DNA of 14,981 bases from AR5 sp035762565 (GCA_035762565.1 DASTOJ010000273.1:1-14981), one strand, 5' to 3'. Positions 5,679 through 13,442 are shown, counted from the first letter of the stretch. Numbers and translations: made by a program. Notes: generated by a model not told the origin, from the letters alone.

Positions 5679-6674
5679 ATGCCCGTCGAGAGCCATCCGG
5701 TCACCGCCCGCCACGACGTGGTCTTCGAGCACGCCTACCCGGTAGAGGCGCCGGATCTGAGATCCCTCTACGAGAAGGCCAAGCGCGACCAGTGGAACGC
5801 CGCCCGCGACGTCGACTGGAGCCAGCCCCATGACATCGAGCAGGGCGTGCTGGCCGACGAGATGATCGACATCTACGGTACGCCGTTCTGGGACCGGCTG
5901 ACGGCGGCCGAGCGGAGCGAGCTGAACCGGCGCTTCGCCAACTGGCGGCTGGGAGCGCTGCTCTACGGCGAGCACGGCGCCATGCTGGTGTGCAGCCAGC
6001 TGGTGGAGAGCGTGTCGGGCACCGACGCCAAGTTCTTCCAGGCCACCCAGGTCGTCGACGAGGCCCGCCACAACGAGGTGCTCGACCGCTACGTCACCCA
6101 ACGCCTGGGCGGACTGCAGTACCCGCTGCCGGACTTCGAGCGCGAGTTGTTCGACACGCTGCTGTCCGACTCGCGCTGGACGGTCAAGACGATCGGTCTA
6201 CAGCTGGTGGCCGAGACGTTCGCCGTCGCGCTCTTCCGCATGCTGGCCGAGACGTCAAAGGATCCGCTGCTGAAGCAAATCTGCCGCTACATCCTCCAGG
6301 ACGAATCGCGCCACATGGGCTTCGGCATGCTGAGCCTGCCCGACGTCATCGGCGAGCTGACCGACGCCGAGCGCGCCGAGCTGGAGGAGGTCACCCACTG
6401 GGCGCTGGTCAAGACGCTCACCGGCCAGTTCCCGGAGCCGGTCTATCGCGAGCTCGGCTTCGGCAAGGCCGAGATCGCCGAGATCCACGCCCACCGGCGC
6501 GAGCGCGCCGCCGGCGCCGAGGGCTCCCACTACCGCAAGCTGTTCCGCAAGGACCTGCACGGCACGCTGCTGGGCAACCTGAGCAAGATCGGCCTGCTCA
6601 CCGAGCGCATGCGCCCGCGCCTGGAATCCGTCGGCATCCGCGTGCCGGCCACCCTGGAGGCGGCCGCCGAGTAG
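5679..6674 (+). CDS. Ferritin-like diiron protein, probable oxygenase or oxidase
   Basis: A 331-residue helical protein with two ExxH iron-binding motifs: E128-A-R-H131 within VVDEARHNEV and E209-S-R-H212 within LQDESRHMGFGML. Bridging or terminal glutamates probably come from E98 (YGEHGAML) or E110 (SQLVESV) and from E179 (LVAETFAVALF). This four-helix pattern is that of the ferritin-like/RNR-R2-like superfamily, which includes N-oxygenases such as AurF, fatty-acyl desaturases and R2-like oxidases. I cannot place it further. It has no signal peptide and should be cytoplasmic. ATG 5679 is chosen because AAAGGA lies about 9 nt upstream; a TTG at 5643 in the same frame falls at the predicted transcription start. 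It is controlled, by inference, by the divergent TetR protein through the inverted repeat at 5646-5660. The context gives no substrate. Confidence 0.82.
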   Translation: MPVESHPVTARHDVVFEHAYPVEAPDLRSLYEKAKRDQWNAARDVDWSQPHDIEQGVLADEMIDIYGTPFWDRLTAAERSELNRRFANWRLGALLYGEHGAMLVCSQLVESVSGTDAKFFQATQVVDEARHNEVLDRYVTQRLGGLQYPLPDFERELFDTLLSDSRWTVKTIGLQLVAETFAVALFRMLAETSKDPLLKQICRYILQDESRHMGFGMLSLPDVIGELTDAERAELEEVTHWALVKTLTGQFPEPVYRELGFGKAEIAEIHAHRRERAAGAEGSHYRKLFRKDLHGTLLGNLSKIGLLTERMRPRLESVGIRVPATLEAAAE

Positions 6675-6687
6675 GAGGGCGCGGCCT

Positions 6688-6707
6688 GGCAGGCGGTCAA
6701 GCCTGTC
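6688..6707 (+). other. Short hairpin after the diiron gene
   Basis: GGCAGGC and GCCTGTC pair over seven positions (one G-U) around a 6-nt loop, 14 nt after the diiron gene stop. There is no U-rich tail, so a terminator role is only possible. It separates the diiron gene from the promoter of the following ABC operon. Confidence 0.25.
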
Positions 6708-6742
6708 AAGCACTTACGCGACGGCACTCGACGCTCCGCGCC

Positions 6743-6771
6743 TTGCTGGCCGCGGGCGAGTGGAGTAGAGT
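6743..6771 (+). promoter_or_regulatory. Possible promoter of the MalEFG-type operon
   Basis: TTGCTG (6743-6748), a 17-nt spacer and TAGAGT (6766-6771, four of six) would start transcription near 6778. This is just upstream of the strong GAGGAGG ribosome-binding site at 6794-6800 and the ATG at 6806. The spacing is ideal, but the -35 matches well only in its TTG. Confidence 0.4.
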
Positions 6772-6805
6772 TCGCGCCAGCCCCCCACGTCCCGAGGAGG
6801 ATCAG

Positions 6806-8164
6806 ATGGACCGACGCGTGCGCAGCCTCGCCGAGCAGCTCGACGCCAACCAGATCTCTCGCCGTGAGTTCGTCCGCCGCACCGCGCTGATCACCGGCGG
6901 GACCGCCGCCGGGCTCCAGGTGCTCGGCACGATGGCGGAGGCGCAGGGCCCCAAGATGCGCATCTGGCTCTTCAAGAGCTTCGTCACGGCGGGCAACGAC
7001 ATCCTGGCAAAGCAGATCGAGGGGTGGGCCAAGGAGCGCAAGGTCCAGGTCGAGATGGACTGGGCCACCTTCGGCGACCGCGAGCAGAAGTTCGTGGCGG
7101 CGATCGAGGCGGGCAACCCGCCCGACCTCGCCGAGATGAACTACCAGGGCCCGGCCCGCTACCGGCCCGCGCTCCGCGACATGACGGCCCTGTCCAAGGA
7201 CATCGCCAGCGCCCGCGGCGGCCTGCTGCCCCACGCCGAGCGCTATGTCGTGCTCGGCGGCCAGCACATGGCGGTCGCCCGCCAGACGTGGCCGGGCGGC
7301 TTCTTCATCCGCAAGGACCTGCTCGACGCCAAGGGCATCAAGCCGCCCAAGGTCTACGACCCCGACGTCATCGACATGGCCAAGAAGACCCAGGATCCCT
7401 CCAAGGACCTGTGGGGTCTGGGGCAGACGCTCAACCGCTCCGACGACGGCAACGGGTTCATGCAGAACATCCTGTGGAACTACGGCGGCAGCACCTGGGA
7501 CAAGGACGGCAAGCCGGCGCTCGGCACGACCTACCTCAAGCAGAACATGGAAGCCCTGCAGATGGCCGTGGACACGATCCAGAAGCACAAGATCCAGCCG
7601 CCCGGCGTCATGTCGTGGACGGACGTGCACAACAACGAGGCCTACATGGCCGGCAAGCTGGTGAGCACCAACAACGGCGCCAGCCTCTACTACGCCATGG
7701 TCAACAAGAAGCACCCGCTGGCCGAGAAGACCCAGGTGATCCTCACCCCCGGTGGGCCCGCCGGCTCGTTCCTCGCGGCCGGCTGCTACAACTGGGGCAT
7801 CTTCAAGGCGAGCAAGCACTCGGAGCTGTCCGAGGACCTGATCCGCTGGGTCGAGGACGAGAAGCGCTTCGAGGAGTACATGAAGGTCTCGATCGGCCAG
7901 GCCGGCCCCGTCTACAAGGTCCGGGCCGAGAACCCGTACTGGAAGTCGGATCCGAACTTCCAGGGCATGCTGCAGAACGTCCTGCGCGGCGTGTGGCCGG
8001 GCTATCCCGGGCCGATCACGCCGGCGGCCATCGAGGTGCAGGCGCAGTACATCCTCTGCGACATGGCCGGGCGCGTGGTCGTGGGCGGGCTCTCGCCGGA
8101 AGCGGCGCTGAAGGAAGCCCACAAGCGGGTGGAGGAGATCCACCGCATCCGCAGCCGGAGCTGA
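6806..8164 (+). CDS. ABC sugar-type solute-binding protein (MalE/UgpB-like) with Tat signal
   Basis: A 452-residue exported binding protein of the family 1 (carbohydrate) group. The N-terminus carries a twin-arginine motif, SRREFVRR (18-25), followed by a hydrophobic segment (TALITGGTAAGLQVLG) and a likely cleavage site after AEA near residue 46, so it is probably exported folded by Tat. Mature features include the opening strand KMRIWLFKSF, a DLAEMNYQGPARYRP segment, FFIRKDLLDAKGIKPPKVYD typical of sugar binders, and the late hinge segment GGPAGSFLAAGCYNWGIFKA. ATG 6806 has a strong GAGGAGG 5 nt upstream, the best ribosome-binding site in the region. It is the first gene of an operon with two permeases. 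The ligand is unknown; the downstream beta-propeller and PEP-mutase-family genes suggest a sugar acid or small carboxylate. Confidence 0.92.
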   Translation: MDRRVRSLAEQLDANQISRREFVRRTALITGGTAAGLQVLGTMAEAQGPKMRIWLFKSFVTAGNDILAKQIEGWAKERKVQVEMDWATFGDREQKFVAAIEAGNPPDLAEMNYQGPARYRPALRDMTALSKDIASARGGLLPHAERYVVLGGQHMAVARQTWPGGFFIRKDLLDAKGIKPPKVYDPDVIDMAKKTQDPSKDLWGLGQTLNRSDDGNGFMQNILWNYGGSTWDKDGKPALGTTYLKQNMEALQMAVDTIQKHKIQPPGVMSWTDVHNNEAYMAGKLVSTNNGASLYYAMVNKKHPLAEKTQVILTPGGPAGSFLAAGCYNWGIFKASKHSELSEDLIRWVEDEKRFEEYMKVSIGQAGPVYKVRAENPYWKSDPNFQGMLQNVLRGVWPGYPGPITPAAIEVQAQYILCDMAGRVVVGGLSPEAALKEAHKRVEEIHRIRSRS

Positions 8165-8178
8165 GCCAGCACCGCCCG

Positions 8179-9126
8179 ATGGCAGTCCCAGCGGCGGAAC
8201 TGCGCAGCAAAGCCGTCGTCGGCGACGGGCGGGCGGTCGGGCTCCGGCGCGTGCTCGGGCCCGACCACCGCATGGGCTTCCTGTTCGTGGCGCCCATCGC
8301 GATCTGCGTGCTGTCGCTGGTCGCCTATCCGTTCTGCTACGCGATCTACCTCTCCATGACCCACAAGCTGGTGGGCCTGCCGCCGGTCTTCGTCGGCTTC
8401 GAGAACTACATCCGCCTGACCTGGGACGGGTTCTTCCAGCGCGCTGTCGTCAACAGCTTCGTCTTCACGTTCGGCTCGGTCGGCTTCAAGCTCGTCCTCG
8501 GCGTGGTGATGGCGCTGGTCCTCACCTCGCGCATTCGCTGGCGCTCGTTCTGGACGGGCGTGCTGCTGATCCCGTGGGTGGCGCCGACGGTCGTGTCGGC
8601 GCTGAACTTCCTGTGGATGTTCGACGGCAGCCTCGGCGTGCTGAACTACCTGCTGGTGCGGGTCTTCCGGGTCGTGCCCCAGGGGATCGGCTGGCTCAGC
8701 GAGCCGGGGACGGCGATGGCCTCGGTCGTCGCCGTCAACGTCTGGCGCGGCTTTCCGTTCTTCGGCATCTCGTTCCTGGCCGGCATGAAGGCCATCCCCG
8801 CCGAGCTCTACGAGGCGGCCGCGGTGGACGGCGCCAGCCCGCTGCAGCGCTTCCGCCACGTGACGCTGCCCGGCATCAAGAACATCATGATCATCGTGGT
8901 GCTGCTGTCGACGATCTGGACGTTCAACGACTTCCAGATCATCTACATCCTCACCAAGGGCGGGCCGGGCGGCACGACGATGGTCATGCCCGTGTTCACC
9001 TACGAGACCGCGTTCGGCGCCCAGCGCCTGGGCGAGGCTATCGCGGTCGCGCTCTACCTGCTGCCGGTGCTGGCGGTGACCATCATGGTGCTGGCCCGCT
9101 ACATGCGGAAGGGGCGGCGGCGGTGA
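8179..9126 (+). CDS. ABC transporter permease, MalF/UgpA type
   Basis: A 315-residue inner-membrane permease with about six helices. The first is FLFVAPIAICVLSLVAYPF, followed by the family-typical IYLSMTH and VGFENYIRL periplasmic loop. The cytoplasmic EAA loop that contacts the ATPase reads ELYEAAAVDGASPLQRFRHV then TLPGI, a full match to EAAxxDGAxxxxxFxxixLP. GGPGGTTMVMPVFTYETAF near the end is typical of MalF-type subunits. It forms a heterodimer with the next gene product. ATG 8179 is 14 nt after the binding-protein stop but has no clear ribosome-binding site. A later ATG at 8272 would trim the cytoplasmic N-terminus without losing the first helix and remains possible. Its stop overlaps the next start (GTGA). 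Confidence 0.93.
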   Translation: MAVPAAELRSKAVVGDGRAVGLRRVLGPDHRMGFLFVAPIAICVLSLVAYPFCYAIYLSMTHKLVGLPPVFVGFENYIRLTWDGFFQRAVVNSFVFTFGSVGFKLVLGVVMALVLTSRIRWRSFWTGVLLIPWVAPTVVSALNFLWMFDGSLGVLNYLLVRVFRVVPQGIGWLSEPGTAMASVVAVNVWRGFPFFGISFLAGMKAIPAELYEAAAVDGASPLQRFRHVTLPGIKNIMIIVVLLSTIWTFNDFQIIYILTKGGPGGTTMVMPVFTYETAFGAQRLGEAIAVALYLLPVLAVTIMVLARYMRKGRRR

Positions 9127-9962
9127 AGGGGCGAAGGTCGGCCACGATCGAGCAGACGCTGGCCTACGGGGTTCTCGTCGTGCTCGCCGTCGCCGTGCTG
9201 TTCCCGTTCTACTGGATGATCGTCACCTCGTTCAAGAGCGAGGACCAGATGCGGAGCGTCGTCTCCATGTTCTGGCCCAAGCCCTTCGCCGTCGAGAACT
9301 ACCAGCAGCTGCTGGCCAAGACCGAATTCGCGGCCTGGTACGGCAACAGCGTGTTCGTCGCGGTGTCCAGCACGCTGCTGGCCACGGCGGTGGGCACGAT
9401 CGGCGCCTACGCGCTGGCGCGCCTCAAGTTCCTGGGGCGTGGGTTCATGGCCAGCGCCACGCTCATCACCTACCTGGTGCCGCCCTCCATCCTGTTCATC
9501 CCGCTGTACAAGCAGATGCAGGGGCTGGGGATGGCCAACAGCCTGGCCGGGCTCATCGCGGCCTACCCCTCGTTCACGGTGCCATTCGTGACGTGGCTCC
9601 TGATGGGCTACTTCGAGTCGATCCCCGAGGAGCTGGAAGAAGCGGCGATGATCGACGGCTCGACCCGCTTCGGCGCCTTCTATCGCATCGTGCTGCCGCT
9701 GTCGATGCCCGGCGTGCTCGCGGCCGGGCTCTACGCCTTCACGCAGGCGTGGAACGAGTTCCTGTACGCGCTCGTGTTCATCACCGACGGCAAGCTGCGC
9801 ACCCTGCCGGTCGGGCTCGCCAGCTTCATCACCGGCGACGTCTACGGCTGGGGCTACCTGATGTCGGGCGCCGTTCTCACCACGCTGCCGGTCATCGCCG
9901 CCTACATCTATCTCCAGAAGTACATGGTCGAGGGGCTCACGGCCGGCAGCGTGAAGGGGTGA
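9123..9962 (+). CDS. ABC transporter permease, MalG/UgpE type
   Basis: A 279-residue second channel subunit starting at GTG 9123, which overlaps the preceding TGA as GTGA and has AAGGGG about 7 nt upstream. The first helix (LAYGVLVVLAVAVLFPFYWM) is followed by the signature IVTSFKS and the long first periplasmic segment with FAVENYQQLL. The EAA loop is ELEEAAMIDGSTRFGAFYRI then VLPLSMPG, and the C-terminus GYLMSGAVLTTLPVIAAYIY then LQKYMVEGLTAGSVKG is the classical MalG ending. It pairs with the previous permease. No ATPase gene accompanies this set within the window, so the energising subunit must come from elsewhere or be shared. Its stop overlaps the GTG start of the beta-propeller gene. 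Confidence 0.94.
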   Translation: MKGRRSATIEQTLAYGVLVVLAVAVLFPFYWMIVTSFKSEDQMRSVVSMFWPKPFAVENYQQLLAKTEFAAWYGNSVFVAVSSTLLATAVGTIGAYALARLKFLGRGFMASATLITYLVPPSILFIPLYKQMQGLGMANSLAGLIAAYPSFTVPFVTWLLMGYFESIPEELEEAAMIDGSTRFGAFYRIVLPLSMPGVLAAGLYAFTQAWNEFLYALVFITDGKLRTLPVGLASFITGDVYGWGYLMSGAVLTTLPVIAAYIYLQKYMVEGLTAGSVKG

Positions 9963-10999
9963 TCGTCCGGGCCCTGCTCGTGATCGCCCTGGTGCTGGCG
10001 CCGGCGACCGCCGGCGCCGAGATGAGGTTGCCGCCCGGCTTCAGCGCGCAGGTCTACGTCACCGGCCACGGCTTCGACGGCAGCGGCGTCGCGGCCGGGA
10101 TCCCGTCCGCCTCCACGCTCGCCTTCGATCCCGCCGGCGCGCTCTACGCCGCGCGCAGCGGCCGCCGCTACCTCGGCGGCGGCGAGGTCGACGACGTGTG
10201 GCCGGTGTTCCGGATCCCGCTCGGTGGCGGTCGCCTGACCCGCGACACCGAGCCGCGCTACCTCTACGGCCCCCCGCTGCCCAACGGGCAGGTCGGCGCG
10301 GTCCGCGGCGCTCACGAGCTGCTCGTGACGACGTACGACCGCGAGCGCAAGCACGGCGTGCTCTATCGGATCGTGGACGGCCGGGCCCAGCTGCTGGCTG
10401 GCGGCACGCCCGCGCCGGGCACGCCCGCGCTGCTCAAGCAGCCGGAGGGCGTGGCGCTCGATCCCACCGGCAACGTCTACGTGGCCGACCGCCAGCAGGG
10501 CACCGTCCTGAAGCTGGACCCCGAGGGGCGCCTGCTCGAGGCGCGCTGGCTCACGCTGCCGCGCCCGCGCCTGCTCGCCGCCCAGGGCGACCGGCTGTGG
10601 ATCGCGGCCGACGGCGAGGCCGAGGCGCCCTGGCAGCGCGGCACCGGCGAGCTGTGGACCGTCGGCCCCGAGGGCAGGCGCCTGGCGCTGCGCGGCCCGA
10701 TCGCCTCGGGCATGGGCGTGAGTCCGACCGGTCACCTGTTCGTGGCCGACCGCCAGGGCGGCCGGGTGCTCGCCGTGAGCGGCGACGGCGGCTCGTTCGA
10801 GTTCGCCACCTTCACCGACGGCGACGCGCCGCGCACGGTCGGCTGGGCGCCGGTCACCGAGGCCACGCGGCGGGCGGGGATCGCCGGCGATCTCTTCGTC
10901 GTGGTCATCCGGCGCGGCACGTGGGCGCTGAACGAGATCGTGCGCGTGTCCGGCCCGTTCGACGACCTGGTCCGCTCGCGCCTGCCGGCATCCCGCTAA
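9959..10999 (+). CDS. Exported SMP-30/NHL-type beta-propeller protein
   Basis: A 346-residue secreted protein starting at GTG 9959, which overlaps the MalG-type stop as GTGA. Residues 1-20 (MIVRALLVIALVLAPATAGA) are a signal peptide, and the mature protein opens with MRLPPGFSAQVYVTG, an opening common in periplasmic propeller proteins of the SMP-30/gluconolactonase and PQQ sugar-dehydrogenase-like groups. Blade-like repeats are visible: TLAFDPAGALYAAR (53-66), GVALDPTGNVYVADRQQGTV (164-183) and GMGVSPTGHLFVADRQGGRV (251-270), the last two clearly homologous. Metal-binding residues of true gluconolactonases cannot be assigned with confidence, so enzymatic activity is uncertain. Tight coupling to the importer suggests it processes or senses the transported compound in the periplasm. 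Confidence 0.8.
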   Translation: MIVRALLVIALVLAPATAGAEMRLPPGFSAQVYVTGHGFDGSGVAAGIPSASTLAFDPAGALYAARSGRRYLGGGEVDDVWPVFRIPLGGGRLTRDTEPRYLYGPPLPNGQVGAVRGAHELLVTTYDRERKHGVLYRIVDGRAQLLAGGTPAPGTPALLKQPEGVALDPTGNVYVADRQQGTVLKLDPEGRLLEARWLTLPRPRLLAAQGDRLWIAADGEAEAPWQRGTGELWTVGPEGRRLALRGPIASGMGVSPTGHLFVADRQGGRVLAVSGDGGSFEFATFTDGDAPRTVGWAPVTEATRRAGIAGDLFVVVIRRGTWALNEIVRVSGPFDDLVRSRLPASR

Positions 11000-11022
11000 C
11001 GGTCTCACCCGGAGGAACCTCC

Positions 11023-11955
11023 ATGCGCGCGACGACGCGGCTCCGCCAGCTCCTGACCGACGTCCCCTTGCTCGTGCCCGGCTGCTACGACGCGCTGAGC
11101 GCCCGCGTGCTCGAGCGCGCCGGCTTCCCGGCCGTCTACATGACCGGCTACGGCACCTCGCTGGCGCTGCTGGGCCTGCCCGACGCCGGGCTGGCGACGA
11201 TGAGCGAGATGCACCTCAACGCGCGCTACATCGCCAACGCCGTGCGGGTACCGGTCATCGCCGACTCCGACAACGGCTACGGCAACGCCATCAATGTCAT
11301 CCGCACGGTGCGCGAGTACATCCAGACCGGCGTGGCCGGCATCCACATCGAGGACCAGGCGATCCCCAAGCGCTGCGGACACGTGGCGGGGCGGCGGGTG
11401 ATCCCCATCGAGGAAGCGGTGGGTAAGTACCGGGCGGCCGCTGCCGTGCGCCGCGACCTCGATCCCGACTTCGTCGTGATCGCGCGCACCGACGCGCGCG
11501 GCGCCCACGGCGGCTCGCTGGACGAGGCGATCCGCCGCGCCAACGCCTATCTCGAGGCGGGCGCCGACATGGCGTTCGTCGAGGGCCCGACCAGCCTGGA
11601 CGAGGTCCGGCGCGTGTGCCACGAGGTCCGCGGCCCGGTCTTCTACAACCAGACGGGCCTGTCGCCGCGGCTGACGGCGGCGCAGATGAAGGAGCTGGGG
11701 ATCGCGATCACGATCCTTCCGGGTGCGATGCTGCGGGTGGCGCTGCAGGCGATGTGGGATTTCGCGGCCGCGCTCCGGGCCGAGGGCCCGGCGGCCGAGG
11801 CGCGCTTCAGCGAGCGATTCAAGGACCACCCGGTCGGAGACCTCCACACGTTCGCGGGGTTCGACCAGATCCGGGCCTGGGAGGCCGAGTACCTGCCCGT
11901 CGAGGAGCTGGAGAAGTACGAGGGGTCGGTCGGTCACCAGCCCTCGCGCCGCTGA
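11023..11955 (+). CDS. Isocitrate lyase/PEP mutase-family enzyme
   Basis: A 310-residue TIM-barrel enzyme. The N-terminal GCYDALSARVLERAGFPAVY (20-39) and TGYGTS are family hallmarks. Mg-coordinating aspartates lie in ADSDNGYGN (D81, D83), and HIEDQ (108-112) follows. The flexible-loop signature KRCGH (116-120) carries the catalytic cysteine C118 found in lyases of this family. This points to a C-C lyase on a 2-methylmalate, dimethylmalate or methylisocitrate-type acid, rather than a phosphonate mutase, but substrate cannot be fixed. It is much shorter than true isocitrate lyase (about 430), like the 290-310 residue methylisocitrate/dimethylmalate lyase group. ATG 11023 has GGAGG 7 nt upstream. 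It lies 23 nt after the propeller gene and probably ends the ABC operon, so it may degrade the imported compound. It is cytoplasmic. Confidence 0.9.
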   Translation: MRATTRLRQLLTDVPLLVPGCYDALSARVLERAGFPAVYMTGYGTSLALLGLPDAGLATMSEMHLNARYIANAVRVPVIADSDNGYGNAINVIRTVREYIQTGVAGIHIEDQAIPKRCGHVAGRRVIPIEEAVGKYRAAAAVRRDLDPDFVVIARTDARGAHGGSLDEAIRRANAYLEAGADMAFVEGPTSLDEVRRVCHEVRGPVFYNQTGLSPRLTAAQMKELGIAITILPGAMLRVALQAMWDFAAALRAEGPAAEARFSERFKDHPVGDLHTFAGFDQIRAWEAEYLPVEELEKYEGSVGHQPSRR

Positions 11956-11964
11956 AAGTGCTTC

Positions 11965-11978
11965 GGCCCCGAGGGGCC
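11965..11978 (+). terminator. Possible GC hairpin after the lyase gene
   Basis: GGCCCC and GGGGCC form a compact inverted repeat (realistically five pairs with loop CGAG) starting 9 nt after the lyase stop. No T tract follows, so termination is only suggested by its position at the end of the operon. Confidence 0.3.
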
Positions 11979-12005
11979 CCTGGCGGATCATCGATCAGAG
12001 GACCC

Positions 12006-12614
12006 ATGGCGGCCGACGCTTCGGTGAACAGCAGGCAGCAGGGGCTGCAGCAGGCGGCGTCGGTGATCTTCGCCCTCGTCGCCATCGTACCGCTCCTGAT
12101 CTTCGCCTGGACCCTGCACACGCTGGGCGTCATCGGCCGCACCCAGGCCCAGGTGAGCCTGGGCCTGGCGCTGGCCGTGGCGCTCCTCGGGTTCTGGCTC
12201 TTCCGCTCGATGCTCGGGCGGATGGCCGAGGTGGTCCAGGCCCTGGCCGCGGCCGTCGAGCAGGCCAACCGCACGCGCCGGCCACCGAACGCAACCGCGG
12301 AGCCGGCGCCGCCGGCCACGCCGTCGAACTGGCCGGCCGCGCCGGCGTCCGCCCATCCCGCACCCACCCGGACCGTGCCCGGCCTCGGCCAGATCCGCGA
12401 GCTGAGCGAGGTCGGGCGCACGATGGACGAGCTGTGGCACCGCGAAGCGTCGGCGCACCTCGGCCGGCGCGTGCAGATCTCCGTCGCCAACAGCAGCGAC
12501 CCGCTGGTGGGCACGCTCAGCGAGGCGACCGGCGACGGCCTGGTTCTCGCGCAGGATGAGGGCGAGGTCGCCATCTCCTACGGCCGCGTGACCGCGATCG
12601 ACCGCCAGAGCTGA
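12006..12614 (+). CDS. Membrane protein with C-terminal small beta-barrel-like domain, unknown function
   Basis: A 202-residue protein I do not recognise by name. Two predicted membrane helices (about 18-40, VIFALVAIVPLLIFAWTL, and 49-70, VSLGLALAVALLGFWLF) form a hairpin with both ends likely cytoplasmic. A short amphipathic helix (71-90) and a Pro/Ala-rich linker (about 92-125) follow. The C-terminus (about 150-200) alternates strands in the manner of an LSm/SH3-like small barrel: HLGRRVQISV, then PLVGTLSEATGDGLVLAQDE, then GEVAISYGRVTAIDR. The GxL-x(n)-GDGLVL-x(n)-I-x(3)-VTAI pattern is like Hfq/LSm or Rof-type folds. AGAGGA 3-4 nt before ATG 12006 is the ribosome-binding site. It sits 50 nt after the lyase gene and may belong to that transcript or stand alone. 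The fold assignment is by pattern only. Confidence 0.75.
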   Translation: MAADASVNSRQQGLQQAASVIFALVAIVPLLIFAWTLHTLGVIGRTQAQVSLGLALAVALLGFWLFRSMLGRMAEVVQALAAAVEQANRTRRPPNATAEPAPPATPSNWPAAPASAHPAPTRTVPGLGQIRELSEVGRTMDELWHREASAHLGRRVQISVANSSDPLVGTLSEATGDGLVLAQDEGEVAISYGRVTAIDRQS

Positions 12615-12782
12615 TTCGCTGAGCCTCGGCTACGTGCGCCGGGGTCCTCGCGCCCGACGTGGCCGCCTCCGTTGCCGAATCCGTTCTTCAGCGATCTCGC
12701 CCGCGGCTGACCTGCGCCCGGAACAGCGGCGGTGACGGGTCCGCGCCACCGTAGGGCCGCGACCGGGCGCGCGGGTGGTGGG

Positions 12783-12811
12783 TTGACAACGCTGCGGGGG
12801 CCGCCGATGAT
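12783..12811 (+). promoter_or_regulatory. Sigma-70-type promoter for the small membrane protein/transporter genes
   Basis: A perfect TTGACA (12783-12788), a 17-nt spacer and GATGAT (12806-12811, four of six). Transcription would start near 12818, giving a leader of about 145 nt before the ATG at 12962. The -10 lacks the consensus first T. Confidence 0.5.
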
Positions 12812-12849
12812 CGCGGCAGCGTACGGACCGTCCGGACCCGGAGGGGCGT

Positions 12850-12924
12850 ATGTCGCCGGATCGGGTTCGACACTCGCTCGGATCGGCCGTCTCGCGCAGC
12901 CCGCCTGCTCACTCCCCTGTCTGA
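12850..12924 (+). CDS. Possible 24-codon leader peptide
   Basis: ATG 12850 is preceded by GGAGGGG with only 3 nt spacing and reads MSPDRVRHSLGSAVSRSPPA then HSPV before TGA. It lies inside the predicted leader of the next gene. It has no recognisable similarity, no run of a single regulatory codon, and the spacing is short. It may be chance. Confidence 0.2.
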   Translation: MSPDRVRHSLGSAVSRSPPAHSPV

Positions 12925-12961
12925 GCGCTCTTGCTGGGCCTCTTGCACACGGAGGGTGCCA

Positions 12962-13201
12962 ATGGCGGCAACTGTCGTGGAGGGTAGGGCGGTCGAGAGC
13001 CGGCTGCTGGCGATCCTCTGGGCCGCGCTGATGCTCGCCTGGATGGGCGGCCTGGCCCTCGGAGTCTGGTGGGTCTGGCCGCACATCCGGCCCATGGCCC
13101 CGACCGCCGACTTCGTCTTCTCGCTGGTGTGGCTCGTCACCGGGACCACCGCCTGGCTCGTGGCCTTGAACCTCGGCTACCAGCGCTTCTGGCGCCGCTA
13201 G
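12962..13201 (+). CDS. Small two-helix membrane protein, unknown function
   Basis: A 79-residue protein from ATG 12962, chosen over an in-frame GTG at 12956 because GGAGGG (12951-12956) lies 5 nt upstream. It has two strong hydrophobic segments: about residues 15-39 (LLAILWAALMLAWMGGLALG then VWWVW) and about 49-72 (FVFSLVWLVTGTTAWLVALN), with a short loop PHIRPMAPTAD and a basic end YQRFWRR. I do not recognise the family. It is followed 241 bp later, same strand, by a large multi-pass transporter, and small two-helix proteins often accompany secondary transporters as accessory subunits, so that role is a reasonable guess. It could also be an independent gene with its own promoter at 12783-12811. 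Confidence 0.7.
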   Translation: MAATVVEGRAVESRLLAILWAALMLAWMGGLALGVWWVWPHIRPMAPTADFVFSLVWLVTGTTAWLVALNLGYQRFWRR

Positions 13202-13442
13202 GAATGCGCGGCTGCGGGCCGACCAGGTCATCGAGAAACGCGGTCATGGCGACGCCCCGTCCACCACCTGCGCGTATGGCCGCTCCCCTTGCGTTCCGAT
13301 CCACCGACCGAGAGGTGCCTGCGGCCTTGCCGAACGGATCGAGGCGGCGACAGGCTCACGATCCGTCGTGGGCCCGGCCCGCGGTTTCGCCCCGTCGAGC
13401 TCCGGCGAGCGCGCGCGCGGTGAGCAGAGAGGGGAGGCTCTT
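13202..13442 (+). other. Intergenic spacer before the transporter gene
   Basis: I see no convincing gene, promoter or RNA here apart from the transporter's ribosome-binding site at 13431-13437. A GC-rich open frame crosses it, but it has no ribosome-binding site and its Arg/Pro/Ala-rich translation looks random. Confidence 0.4.

Larger units (their letters stand above)
12615..12961 (+). other. 347-bp intergenic leader region
   Basis: No conventional gene is visible here. It holds a promoter-like pair at 12783-12811, an 8-bp palindrome GTCCGGAC around 12829, two direct copies of CGGATCGG (12857-12864 and 12879-12886), a possible 24-codon leader ORF (12850-12924) and the GGAGGG ribosome-binding site for the next gene. 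I recognise no known riboswitch or tRNA. The predicted untranslated leader would be about 145 nt, long for this tightly packed DNA. Confidence 0.5.

Noticed and set aside
12857..12886. GGTTCGA sequence resembling a tRNA T-loop
   Set aside because: The flanking bases do not form a T-arm stem, and no acceptor or anticodon arm could be built around it.
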